A DNA stretch of 64,000 nucleotides from Rikenellaceae bacterium (lineage in GTDB: Bacteria > Bacteroidota > Bacteroidia > Bacteroidales > Rikenellaceae), in contig JAJBUQ010000015.1 of assembly GCA_020860245.1 (NCBI GenBank), positions 62,001-126,000 on the forward strand. The letters run 5' to 3'. Under the pieces are notes generated by a model, which saw only the letters and a list, made by a program, of their open reading frames with translations, searched no databases and was not told the origin of the DNA. Of the stretch, positions 1 through 8,003 are shown piece after piece; position 1 is the stretch's first letter, and the number at the start of each line of letters is the position of its first letter. The translations under genes and the position numbers were made by a program.

Positions 1-1
1 G

Positions 2-778
2 ATGATGTGGGGTCAGCCGTTCTTTAAGAAGACTGTCAAATGGCTGATGCCGGACAAACGTCCGCACGACAATATGGAACTCGATCCGGATCTTCCGCAG
101 GAGGAGGAGTTCGCCGTGGGGAGCATGATGCCGTACTCATACTACAATTTCTGGTTCTTCCCTAAATATCTGGACGAATACTGCGATAAATATCTGTTAT
201 TCGACGAGATTACCGACGAAGAGAAGGAAATTTTCAGGGAGACGCTCATTAAAGTCGTAAAAATATCTTTATGGAATACAGGCGGCACTCAGTTTTTATC
301 TAAGAACCCTCCGCACACGGCACGGATAAAATTCCTGTTGGAGACCTTCCCGGACGCTAAGTTCATCTATCTGATGCGCAACCCGTACACGGTTTTCGAG
401 AGCACGCGCAGTTTCTTCATGAACGCATTACAGCCACTTAAACTTCAGGACGTTACCAGGGAGTATATGGAAGAGAAGATTCTGGAAGTTTACACTAAAA
501 TGTACCGCAAGTACGAATCGGAGAAGTCCCTGATCCCGGCAGGCAACCTGATTGAAGTGAAGTTCGAGGACTTCGAGGCAGATTCCATCGGACTTACCGA
601 GAGAATTTACGATGAATTAAACCTACCCGGTTACGATCTCGCCGAGATGAACATTCGAAGGTATCTCGAATCGAAGAAGGGATTCAGGAAGAATAAATAT
701 AAGTACGACGACCGCACGGTCGAACTGGTCGAGAAGCACTGGGATTACGTAATAAAAGACTGGGGATATACCCTGTAA
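2..778 (+). CDS. Sulfotransferase family protein, 5' end cut by the window edge
   Basis: Sulfotransferases move a sulfuryl group from PAPS to a hydroxyl or amine acceptor. The segment with FPDAKFIYLMRNPYTVFEST (near residues 114-133) matches the 3'-phosphate-binding region of the family: a strand, then RNP, then a helix with a conserved serine. The tail, with a VKFEDF strand and later YLESKKGFRKN, also fits the family. The N-terminal P-loop-like 5'-PSB motif is absent. The frame is open to base 1, so the true start most likely lies upstream and the first ATG here is probably internal. The acceptor cannot be read from this fragment; glycan, lipid or small-molecule sulfation are all possible. 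A 32-base palindrome follows the stop. Confidence 0.72.
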   Translation: MMWGQPFFKKTVKWLMPDKRPHDNMELDPDLPQEEEFAVGSMMPYSYYNFWFFPKYLDEYCDKYLLFDEITDEEKEIFRETLIKVVKISLWNTGGTQFLSKNPPHTARIKFLLETFPDAKFIYLMRNPYTVFESTRSFFMNALQPLKLQDVTREYMEEKILEVYTKMYRKYESEKSLIPAGNLIEVKFEDFEADSIGLTERIYDELNLPGYDLAEMNIRRYLESKKGFRKNKYKYDDRTVELVEKHWDYVIKDWGYTL

Positions 779-826
779 TTTTATTGCAAAACCGTTCATT
801 ACCGAGCGGTTTCAATATACCTGGAT

Positions 827-858
827 ATACGGATATAATTATATAATTATATCCGTAT
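827..858 (+). terminator. Perfect 32-base palindrome, probable terminator
   Basis: ATACGGATATAATTAT is followed directly by its exact reverse complement, so RNA from either strand can form one long hairpin. It lies 49 bases after the sulfotransferase stop and is followed by TTTATTCTT. A weaker hairpin (AACCG/CGGTT) lies just before it. Terminator function is inferred; the perfect symmetry could also bind a dimeric protein. Confidence 0.6.
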
Positions 859-898
859 TTATTCTTAATCTGCAGTTATCAAACACTTATATATAGAT

Positions 899-931
899 CT
901 TGAAAAATCGGATATTACTGGCATAATTTTG
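899..931 (+). promoter_or_regulatory. Bacteroidota-type promoter of the Dps-like gene
   Basis: A -7 box TAATTTTG (924-931, consensus TAnnTTTG) sits 21 bases after CTTG (899-902), which resembles the -33 TTTG box. The predicted start of transcription is about 35 bases before the ATG at 975. Confidence 0.6.
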
Positions 932-974
932 GCTTGCTCCACAGTAATCGCTAATCAACGTAAAAGAAATTATT

Positions 975-1412
975 ATGGAAACTGCAACAAAATCAAAACC
1001 AAAGACTCAGAATCAGAATCAAAACCAAGGTAATCAATCCGGAGCTAATAAGAACGTAGGAGACTTCTTCGGCAAATTATATTCGTTCAACGTGAGTCTC
1101 AAACTCTATCACTGGCATGTAACGGGTAAGGGGAGCTACGCTGAACACATGGCTCTCGATCAGGCGTTGGAAACTCTTGCGGATGCGTTGGACCGCATCG
1201 TAGAGACAACATACGCTCTTCTGGAGAATATCGACATAACCGTGCCGGAGACTCCGACTCCGCAAAATATCGTACAGCACTGTTCCGAATTCTATGATTA
1301 TATAAAAGAAGAGAGAGAAGATCTTTTCACGGAAGATTTTTCAGATTCCATAATCGACGACTTCCAGGAAGCAATACAGCAACTTCTTTACAGACTTAAA
1401 AAATTGCAATAA
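975..1412 (+). CDS. Dps/ferritin-like helical protein (DUF5856 type)
   Basis: A 145-residue protein. After a low-complexity Gln/Asn/Lys-rich tail (residues 1-27), LKLYHWHVTGKGSYAEHMAL begins a ferritin-like helix pair. The HWHVTGKGSYAEH pattern, with a further acidic helix (ETLADALDRIVETTYALL), is the signature seen in Dps-like proteins and in the short Bacteroidota family DUF5856. Dps proteins store iron and protect DNA, and their Lys-rich tails can bind DNA; neither activity is proven here. The family is shorter than classical Dps, and the full set of ferroxidase ligands cannot be confirmed by eye. The gene has its own promoter and a strong terminator, so it is monocistronic. DUF5856 naming is from recognition, not from a search. 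Confidence 0.68.
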   Translation: METATKSKPKTQNQNQNQGNQSGANKNVGDFFGKLYSFNVSLKLYHWHVTGKGSYAEHMALDQALETLADALDRIVETTYALLENIDITVPETPTPQNIVQHCSEFYDYIKEEREDLFTEDFSDSIIDDFQEAIQQLLYRLKKLQ

Positions 1413-1433
1413 AATTCGGTATACCATAATCGG

Positions 1434-1465
1434 ACGGCTCTCTTCACAGGGAGCCGTTTTTTTTT
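1434..1465 (+). terminator. Rho-independent terminator after the Dps-like gene
   Basis: The stem ACGGCTC (1434-1440) / GAGCCGT (1451-1457) is followed by an uninterrupted T run reaching 1465. This is the clearest intrinsic terminator in the left part of the window. Confidence 0.9.
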
Positions 1466-1559
1466 CTGAAATATGTTGTAGAGGCATATTCTTTCTTTTA
1501 TTGAAAAAAATTATTAATTTTAGTCGTTTTTGTTCCTACAACAATTTAAACAACAAAAT

Positions 1560-1829
1560 ATGAGTACGATAAATACAGCTTTAATGCTGCTTGCCGTCGG
1601 TATGGGTACGGTTTTTATCATTCTTTTGCTGATAATATATTTCAGCCGGGGGTTAATAAAATTAGTGAATAAATTCGCTCCGGACGAGACCCTTAAATCT
1701 GCACCCTCGGTAGCTATATCAGGAAGCAACGATGCTATTCCGCCTAAAATCATCGCTGCTATAACGGCAGCGGTCAGTATGGCGTCCAAAGGCAGATCCA
1801 AAATCGTTAAGATCGAAAAATTAAAATAA
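1560..1829 (+). CDS. oadG: OadG-family gamma subunit of a sodium-pump decarboxylase
   Basis: An 89-residue protein with one N-terminal membrane helix (MLLAVGMGTVFIILLLIIYF, residues 9-28) and a soluble, basic tail. This is the layout of the small OadG subunit, which anchors the decarboxylase complex and helps its assembly. The ATG at 1560 follows an A-rich stretch and is preferred over an in-frame TTG at 1530, because it begins directly before the membrane helix. It is the first gene of an oadG-oadA-oadB operon (21 bases to oadA). Family members diverge quickly, so the call rests on size, topology and position. Confidence 0.85.
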   Translation: MSTINTALMLLAVGMGTVFIILLLIIYFSRGLIKLVNKFAPDETLKSAPSVAISGSNDAIPPKIIAAITAAVSMASKGRSKIVKIEKLK

Positions 1830-1850
1830 TAACTGTAAAACTAAAACTAA

Positions 1851-3737
1851 ATGAGCAGAGAAATTAAATTCAGCCTTTTGTACAGGGATATGTGGCAGTC
1901 GGCAGGCAAGTATGTGCCGAGAGTGGATCAACTCGAACGCGTCGCGCCTGAGATCGTCAGGATGGGGTGTTTCGCAAGGGTCGAGACAAACGGAGGCGGA
2001 TTCGAACAGGTGAACCTTCTCTTCGGAGAGAACCCCAATAATGCGGTTCGTAAATGGACGCAGCCATTCAACGACGCGGGAATACAAACCCACATGCTCG
2101 ACCGCGGATTAAACGGGCTCCGCATGAGCCCTGTTCCTACGGACGTAAGGAAGTTGTTCTACAAAGTTAAAAAAGCGCAGGGAACAGACATCGCACGTAC
2201 GTTCTGCGGATTGAACGATACGAGAAACATAATTCCTTCCATAAAATACGCTAAGGACGCAGGAATGATCTCGCAAGCGGCGTTGAGTATTACGGTATCC
2301 CCTATTCACACGGTGGAATACTATACAAAGATGGCTTACGAGCTTATCGAAGCGGGTGCGGACGAGATCTGTATCAAAGATATGGCGGGCATCGGACGCC
2401 CTGTATCGCTCGGAGAGATCGTCGCTAATATTAAGAAAAAATATCCTGAAATTCCTGTGACATACCATAGCCACGCAGGACCGGGATTCTCCGTCGCATC
2501 GGTGCTCGAAGTATGCAAGGCAGGAGCGGATTATATCGACGTGGGAATGGAACCGCTCTCGTGGGGAACCGGACACGCGGATCTTCTTACTATACACGCA
2601 ATGCTCCAGGACGCAGGCTTCAAGGTTCCGGATATTAACATGGAGGCATATATGAAGGTGCGGGCTCTTACGCAGGAATTTATGGACGACTTCTTAGGGT
2701 ACTATATCAGTCCCCGCAACAGACTTATGAATTCCCTACTTATCGGACCGGGACTTCCCGGCGGTATGATGGGAAGCCTTATGGCGGATTTAGAGACCAA
2801 TATCGAGAGCATAAACCGTTACCTCGACAAGAACAATAAACCGAAGATCACACAGGACGATCTTCTTATAAAACTATTCGACGAAGTCGCTTATGTATGG
2901 CCACGCCTCGGATATCCTCCTCTCGTTACTCCATTCAGCCAATACGTAAAGAACGTAGCTCTTATGAACGTAATGCAGCTCATCAAAGGTAAAGAGCGCT
3001 GGAGCATGATCGCGGACGACGTATGGGATATGATCCTCGGCAAGGCGGGACGACTTCCGGGCAAACTCGATCCGGAGATTATCGCCATTGCTAAAGAACA
3101 GGGATGCGAATTCTTTACCGGAGATCCTCAATCCGCATACCCTGACGCGCTGGAGGACTACAAGCAGAAGATGAAAGACAAAGGCTGGGAACTTGGCAAA
3201 GACGACGAAGAGTTATTCGAGTACGCTATGCACCCTGCTCAATACGAGGCTTACAAATCCGGCAAGGCCAAAGCGGACTTTGAAGCAGATATAGCTAAAC
3301 GCAGAGAGAAGGATCTTATGCCGGAACCAACATCCGCAGCTGAAGTTCTCAAGCCACAGAGTCTGACAGTGAATGTGAATGGAGAATTGTTCCGCGTAAC
3401 CGTCGCACCGGAGGGAATGGATCTCCCGAACGACAACGTTCAACCAGGGGCTCCTGCGGAATCTCCCGCATCCGTAACCGCGCCGGACCCTGTGCCGGAC
3501 GGTAATGCAGAGGATATAGAATCTCCGCTGGAAGGCAAATTCTTCCTCACTAAAACTCCTTCGGAGACTCCGCTTAAAGTAGGCGACAGCTTCAAGAAGG
3601 GCGACACGCTTTGTTATGTCGAGGCTATGAAGACTTACAACGCCATTCTTGCAACCAAGGACGGTGTGATAGTCGATATTCCTGTCAAGAGCGGCGAGAC
3701 TGTTTACGAAGACGACGTGATACTTAAAATCCGCTAA
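1851..3737 (+). CDS. oadA: Alpha subunit of oxaloacetate decarboxylase / pyruvate carboxylase subunit B family
   Basis: A 628-residue biotin-dependent carboxyltransferase. The N-terminal HMGL-like TIM barrel carries the Bacteroidota variants FSLLYRDMWQSAGKYVPR and VETNGGGFEQVNLLFGENP, then EICIKDMAGIGRPVSLGE with the metal-site lysine, and YHSHAGPG. A conserved carboxylase domain follows (PGLPGGMMGSLMADLETN). A Pro/Ala-rich linker (about 490-545) leads to a C-terminal biotinyl domain. The predicted biotin lysine is K594 in EAMKTYN; the usual AMKM has Thr in place of the second Met. In such complexes the carboxyl group passes from oxaloacetate (or another acid) to biotin and is then released by the beta subunit, pumping sodium. 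The exact acid is inferred from family and operon; methylmalonyl-CoA decarboxylase is less likely because of the barrel type. Confidence 0.9.
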   Translation: MSREIKFSLLYRDMWQSAGKYVPRVDQLERVAPEIVRMGCFARVETNGGGFEQVNLLFGENPNNAVRKWTQPFNDAGIQTHMLDRGLNGLRMSPVPTDVRKLFYKVKKAQGTDIARTFCGLNDTRNIIPSIKYAKDAGMISQAALSITVSPIHTVEYYTKMAYELIEAGADEICIKDMAGIGRPVSLGEIVANIKKKYPEIPVTYHSHAGPGFSVASVLEVCKAGADYIDVGMEPLSWGTGHADLLTIHAMLQDAGFKVPDINMEAYMKVRALTQEFMDDFLGYYISPRNRLMNSLLIGPGLPGGMMGSLMADLETNIESINRYLDKNNKPKITQDDLLIKLFDEVAYVWPRLGYPPLVTPFSQYVKNVALMNVMQLIKGKERWSMIADDVWDMILGKAGRLPGKLDPEIIAIAKEQGCEFFTGDPQSAYPDALEDYKQKMKDKGWELGKDDEELFEYAMHPAQYEAYKSGKAKADFEADIAKRREKDLMPEPTSAAEVLKPQSLTVNVNGELFRVTVAPEGMDLPNDNVQPGAPAESPASVTAPDPVPDGNAEDIESPLEGKFFLTKTPSETPLKVGDSFKKGDTLCYVEAMKTYNAILATKDGVIVDIPVKSGETVYEDDVILKIR

Positions 3738-3742
3738 CCGGT

Positions 3743-4948
3743 ATGAATATTCTGGAGAGACTGTATGAGATGACCGCTCTGAACTCCATTATAGCGGAAC
3801 CTCAGATACTTATAATGTTCGGGATAGGCTTTCTGTTCCTTTATCTCGGTATAAAGAAACAGTACGAACCACTCCTGCTTGTTCCGATAGCATTCGGAAT
3901 ACTACTCGCAAACTTTCCGGGCGGTGAAATGGGCGTTGTGCAGGCTACCGACGAGAACGGTATCATGCACAAGACCCTACTCGAAATTGCCCACGACCAC
4001 GGTATAATGAACCTAATTTATTATGCGCTGATTAAAACCGGGATTCTGCCTCCTATTATTTTCATGGGTGTAGGTGCTCTTACGGACTTCGGTCCGCTTT
4101 TAAGGAATTTACGTCTGGCGATCTTCGGCGCTTCGGCGCAAATTGGAATTTTCTCCGTACTGGTGGTCGCTGTACTTCTCGGTTTCACTATCGAGGAAGC
4201 TGCATCGCTCGGTATTATCGGCGGAGCGGACGGTCCGACAGCGATTTTTACTACGATAAAACTCGCTCCGCACCTCCTCGGACCGATCGCCATAGCGGCT
4301 TATTCCTACATGGCTCTGGTTCCGGTGATAATACCGCTTGTGGTCAGGGGATTATGTTCCAGAAAAGAGCTCATGATCAACATGAAGGATCAGGAAAAAA
4401 AGTTCCCATCCAAGACCGAGATCAAGAACATGCGCGTGGCAAAGATCATATTCCCCATCGCCGTAGGTACGCTCGTTGGGATTATCGTTCCTTCGTCCGT
4501 TCCGCTGGTCGGTATGTTGATGTTCGGTAATCTTATAAAAGAGATCGGTGCTAATACGTCACGGCTATACGATGCAGCATCCGGAGCTATTATGAATTCG
4601 GCAACAATATTCCTCGGCCTTGCCGTAGGGGCAACAATGACAGCCGAGGCATTTCTCGACTGGAAGACTATCGGCATCGTAGTGGGGGGATTCCTCGCGT
4701 TCGCCTTGTCTATCGCGGGCGGTATCTGCTTCGTGAAGATATTTAATTTATTCACTAAGAAGAAGATCAATCCGCTTATCGGAGCAACCGGACTGAGCGC
4801 GGTGCCGATGGCATCGCGTGTAGCCAACGACATAGCTGTCAAATACGATCCACGCAATCATTTATTGCAGTATGCAATGTCAAGCAACATATCCGGTGTT
4901 ATAGGGTCGGCAGTGGCAGCTGGGGTGCTTATTTCTTTTTTAGGATAA
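3743..4948 (+). CDS. oadB: Beta subunit of a sodium-ion-translocating decarboxylase
   Basis: A 401-residue polytopic inner-membrane protein. GIIGGADGPTAIFTTIKLAP (about residues 157-176) carries the conserved Gly-Gly-Ala-Asp-Gly-Pro-Thr loop whose aspartate is needed for carboxybiotin decarboxylation and sodium transport. A second conserved stretch, GATGLSAVPMASRVAN (about 347-362), lies near the C-terminus. The gene starts five bases after the oadA stop, so the three subunits are surely co-transcribed. A bidirectional palindromic terminator ends the operon. The complex would add to the sodium gradient that NhaD (32476) also handles. Confidence 0.93.
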   Translation: MNILERLYEMTALNSIIAEPQILIMFGIGFLFLYLGIKKQYEPLLLVPIAFGILLANFPGGEMGVVQATDENGIMHKTLLEIAHDHGIMNLIYYALIKTGILPPIIFMGVGALTDFGPLLRNLRLAIFGASAQIGIFSVLVVAVLLGFTIEEAASLGIIGGADGPTAIFTTIKLAPHLLGPIAIAAYSYMALVPVIIPLVVRGLCSRKELMINMKDQEKKFPSKTEIKNMRVAKIIFPIAVGTLVGIIVPSSVPLVGMLMFGNLIKEIGANTSRLYDAASGAIMNSATIFLGLAVGATMTAEAFLDWKTIGIVVGGFLAFALSIAGGICFVKIFNLFTKKKINPLIGATGLSAVPMASRVANDIAVKYDPRNHLLQYAMSSNISGVIGSAVAAGVLISFLG

Positions 4949-4970
4949 AACTGTGTAAGAACGAAAAATG

Positions 4971-5000
4971 AAAGAAGGTTCTGAATTCAGAACCTTCTTT
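4971..5000. terminator. Perfect 30-base palindromic bidirectional terminator
   Basis: AAAGAAGGTTCTGAA is followed directly by its exact reverse complement, which ends in TTCTTT. The A-rich and T-rich outer arms give a U tract on both strands. It sits between the convergent oadB and PatB-like genes, so it can end both transcripts. Confidence 0.85.
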
Positions 5001-5021
5001 ATTTCAATAAACTCTGAATGC

Positions 5022-6206
5022 TCAATTCTGCGTACTATCCATAGCGGCTCTCAACTGCTCCATAGCCTGCCTGATATTTGCCAGCGGAGTTCCGATATTC
5101 ATTCTCATGAACCCCTCGCCTCCGGGTCCGAACATCTCTCCGTCGTTAAGACCCAACCGTGCTCCGTTTACGAATAACGATACGAGCGGCCCATGATCGA
5201 GTCCCAGTCCACGACAGTCGAGCCATACTAAGAACGATGCCTCCGGCCTGATTACTTTTATTGCGGGAATATTTTTACCTATATAATCTGATACATATTC
5301 GATATTCTTACTTATGTAAGCAAGCATCTGTTCCCTCCACTCGTATCCGTATGTAAATGCAGCCTCCGCGGCGATAGCCGAGAATATCGAAGGATCACTG
5401 AGTTCATTAGCGTCCAGCCACTCATAGAATTCATGCCTGAGCCTATCGTCAGGCACAACGGCATAAGAACTGACGATTCCGGCGATATTGAAGGTTTTAG
5501 ACGGAGCGGCAAATGTTATGGAATTTTTTCGCGCCTCCTCCGACACCGTTGCAAACGGGATGTGTCGATTGCCGAAGAGGGCGAGATCTGAATGTATTTC
5601 ATCGGATATTACGAGAATGTTATTTTTATAACAAATATCCGCAAGACGGATAAGCGTATCCCTGTCCCATACACGGCCTCCGGGATTGTGCGGATTCGAT
5701 AATATCAACAATTTACACTTATCGTCGATAACGGATTCGAGTTGCCCGAAGTCCATCCGATACTGTCCGTCCACGAGTTTGAGCGGATTATTAACTACCA
5801 CACGTCCGTTTTTTTCGGTAGTAATCCTGAATGGATGGTACACAGGTGGCTGAATAATGACTTTATCCCCGCGCCTGGTAAAATAATTTATCACCATAGC
5901 GATACCCTTAACTACTCCGGGGATGAATGTTATCCAATCTTTTCTCAGGCTCCAGCCATGAATTTTCTCATTCCATTTTATAATGGAATCGGTATAATTG
6001 GGAGAGATACGGGTATATCCGAATATAGGATGTTCCATTCTCAGTTTTATGGCATCGAGAATAAAATCCGGAGTCTCGATGTCCATGTCCGCAACCCACA
6101 TAGGAAGGACATCGTCTCTTCCATACAGCGCTTTTAGCGAATCAGTTTTGATGGCACCTGTCCCTCGTCTGTCGATCAATTTATCGAAGTCATATTTTTT
6201 CCCCAT
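5022..6206 (-). CDS. PatB/MalY-type PLP-dependent cystathionine beta-lyase
   Basis: A 394-residue fold-type I PLP enzyme of the aminotransferase class. Visible marks are PMWVADMD (35-42), NPHNPGG (171-177), SDEIHSD (201-207) and the Schiff-base lysine K237 in APSKTFNIAG. This combination is typical of the MalY/PatB family, which cleaves cystathionine or other C-S bonds to pyruvate, ammonia and a thiol. The start at 6206 gives the expected MGKKYDFDKLIDRRGTGAIK opening. It diverges from cysK, with which it shares a 167-base regulatory region, so a role in sulfur amino-acid turnover is likely. The precise substrate is inferred. Confidence 0.87.
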   Translation of the reverse strand: MGKKYDFDKLIDRRGTGAIKTDSLKALYGRDDVLPMWVADMDIETPDFILDAIKLRMEHPIFGYTRISPNYTDSIIKWNEKIHGWSLRKDWITFIPGVVKGIAMVINYFTRRGDKVIIQPPVYHPFRITTEKNGRVVVNNPLKLVDGQYRMDFGQLESVIDDKCKLLILSNPHNPGGRVWDRDTLIRLADICYKNNILVISDEIHSDLALFGNRHIPFATVSEEARKNSITFAAPSKTFNIAGIVSSYAVVPDDRLRHEFYEWLDANELSDPSIFSAIAAEAAFTYGYEWREQMLAYISKNIEYVSDYIGKNIPAIKVIRPEASFLVWLDCRGLGLDHGPLVSLFVNGARLGLNDGEMFGPGGEGFMRMNIGTPLANIRQAMEQLRAAMDSTQN

Positions 6207-6225
6207 ATAATATGTGATTTTAATG

Positions 6226-6342
6226 CAAAGATATTATTTTAGCACGGAATATATGCAGGACTAACCATGCGAATACCACATTTATGGTATGAAAATACCG
6301 CCTGATAGTTATTCTTAGCGGTAGTATTCTTGCATATCTTTG
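6226..6342. promoter_or_regulatory. Divergent promoter region of the PatB-like gene and cysK, with inverted repeats
   Basis: Two identical -7 boxes TATCTTTG face apart: one on the minus strand (6226-6233) for the lyase and one on the plus strand (6335-6342) for cysK. Neither has a clear -33 TTTG. Between them lie a perfect 6-6-6 inverted repeat, ATACCA/TGGTAT (6273-6290), and a looser one, TACCGC/GCGGTA (6296-6301 and 6318-6323). Both share the core TACC(A/G)C. They are candidate operator sites; the protein that binds is unknown. Confidence 0.5.
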
Positions 6343-6373
6343 CAATAAGAAAAAACACTAAAAAAATACGACG

Positions 6374-7321
6374 ATGGCAAAAATCGCAAAACAACTTACA
6401 GAACTGATAGGCAACACTCCGCTGCTTGAACTGTCTAACTTCAACAAAGCTAAAGGATTGGGAGCGACAGTAATCGCAAAACTCGAATCATTTAATCCGG
6501 GCGGCAGCGTCAAGGACCGCATAGCATTCGCAATGATCGAAGATGCGGAGAAGAAGGGAATAATCAAACAAGGGTCCGAAATAATCGAGCCTACGAGCGG
6601 CAACACCGGTATCGGATTAGCATTGGTGTCGGCGGTTAAAGGATACAAGCTTACCCTGACAATGCCTGAGACTATGAGTATAGAGAGACGCAATCTTCTA
6701 AAGGCTCTGGGAGCAAATATCGTGCTGACTCCGGGAGCAGAGGGTATGAAGGGGGCGATAGCCAAAGCTCAGGCGTTAAAGGAAGAGAATCCGAACGCAA
6801 TTATTCTTCAGCAATTCGAAAATCCGGTAAATCCGGCTATCCATAAAGTTACGACAGCGGAAGAGATCTGGCGCGATACCGACGGCAAGGTGGATATATT
6901 TGTCGCAGGGGTAGGCACGGGAGGCTCCGTGAGCGGTGTCGGTGCGAGATTAAAGGAGTTGAATCCGAACGTTAAAATTGTTGCCGTGGAACCGGAAGAC
7001 TCACCGGTACTCTCAGGAGGCACTCCGGGCCCTCACAAGATACAAGGCATCGGAGCGGGATTTGTTCCGAAGACATTCAACGGGGATGTTGTTGATGAGA
7101 TTTTTAAAGTATCCAACGACAACGCGATCAGAACCAGCCGCGAACTTGCAGGAACCGAAGGATTATTGGTAGGAATATCGTCAGGCGCGGCTGTTTATGC
7201 GGCATCGAAACTTGCCGAACTACCTGAGAATAAGGGTAAAAGTATTGTTGCGATTCTTCCCGATACAGGCGAAAGATATTTATCGACAGTACTCTACGCA
7301 TTCGAGGAGTATCCACTATAA
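6374..7321 (+). CDS. cysK: Cysteine synthase (O-acetylserine sulfhydrylase)
   Basis: A 315-residue fold-type II PLP enzyme that makes cysteine from O-acetylserine and sulfide. The PLP lysine is K47 in [10 protein letters not shown], the substrate loop is TSGNTG (74-79), and the phosphate loop is [10 protein letters not shown]. The C-terminal half keeps [11 protein letters not shown] and GISSGAA, as in CysK, and the length is standard. The start gives [20 protein letters not shown], the usual opening. It has its own promoter and ends at a 13-bp hairpin shared with the convergent regulator gene. CysM is less likely given the length and motifs. Confidence 0.95.
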   Translation: MAKIAKQLTELIGNTPLLELSNFNKAKGLGATVIAKLESFNPGGSVKDRIAFAMIEDAEKKGIIKQGSEIIEPTSGNTGIGLALVSAVKGYKLTLTMPETMSIERRNLLKALGANIVLTPGAEGMKGAIAKAQALKEENPNAIILQQFENPVNPAIHKVTTAEEIWRDTDGKVDIFVAGVGTGGSVSGVGARLKELNPNVKIVAVEPEDSPVLSGGTPGPHKIQGIGAGFVPKTFNGDVVDEIFKVSNDNAIRTSRELAGTEGLLVGISSGAAVYAASKLAELPENKGKSIVAILPDTGERYLSTVLYAFEEYPL

Positions 7322-7338
7322 GAATAACTGCAAATGTA

Positions 7339-7370
7339 ATAGCGGAGTATTAGATGCAATACTCCGCTAT
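7339..7370. terminator. Strong hairpin between cysK and the response regulator gene
   Basis: A perfect 13-bp stem, ATAGCGGAGTATT (7339-7351) / AATACTCCGCTAT (7358-7370), encloses a 6-base loop. It overlaps the last codons and stop of the minus-strand regulator, so part of the hairpin is coding. There is no long T run, so termination efficiency is uncertain. Confidence 0.6.
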
Positions 7371-8003
7371 ATCTATTATACCGGACTTCATTGCGTATCT
7401 GGTCGCTTCCTGAATATTGTTCACGTCGAGTTTGCGAAAAATATTTTTTTTGTGGGTTATCACGGTATGTACGCTGAGATTCCTCTGCGCGGCTATCTCT
7501 TTGGCTGAACGCCCCATTGAAATCTCTCTGAGAATCTGAACCTCGGTGGCGGTAAGATTCACATCGGTTTTAACCGTAGAAGACATCTTTGTTCCCAGGA
7601 GATGATTGCTTATGGTATTGCAGATAAACCGTCCTCCGTGAATCGATGACGAGAACGCCATCTCTATTTCCGCAGACGAACAAGTTTTTAAAACTACGCT
7701 TATATTATAGTTGCACTGCACTATTCTCCTTAAGAGCATATCGTTAAGGTTATCCGAGAAGAGGATCCATGCACTCGCAGGGAATCTCTCCTGAATTAAA
7801 GCGACATAGTCAATACTCGAAAAATCGAAGAGCGTATAATCAAGGAATACCACGGCATCCGAGCGATCGAGGAGTAATTTAACGAGCTCCTGTTTATTAG
7901 ACATAGAGAATATATCGTTAATTTCCTCTTTAGAGGAGAACAGATAACGAAGTCCTGCTTCGGTTATCTCTTGATTATCGGCAATGATAAGTGTTTTCAT
8001 CAT
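7350..8003 (-). CDS. NarL/LuxR-type response regulator
   Basis: A 217-residue protein with an N-terminal receiver domain and a C-terminal LuxR helix-turn-helix. The receiver keeps D9, the phospho-acceptor position D55 (VVFLDYTLFD) and K106. The rest of the receiver is divergent. The HTH runs about 150-205 (LTATEVQILREISMGRSAKE, then NLSVHTVITHKKNIFRKL). Its ATG overlaps the stop of the O-acetylhomoserine sulfhydrylase gene by four bases (ATGA), so the two are translationally coupled. No histidine kinase lies nearby. By position it may control sulfur genes such as the inverted repeats at 6273-6323; this is inference. Confidence 0.85.
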   Translation of the reverse strand: MMKTLIIADNQEITEAGLRYLFSSKEEINDIFSMSNKQELVKLLLDRSDAVVFLDYTLFDFSSIDYVALIQERFPASAWILFSDNLNDMLLRRIVQCNYNISVVLKTCSSAEIEMAFSSSIHGGRFICNTISNHLLGTKMSSTVKTDVNLTATEVQILREISMGRSAKEIAAQRNLSVHTVITHKKNIFRKLDVNNIQEATRYAMKSGIIDIAEYCI

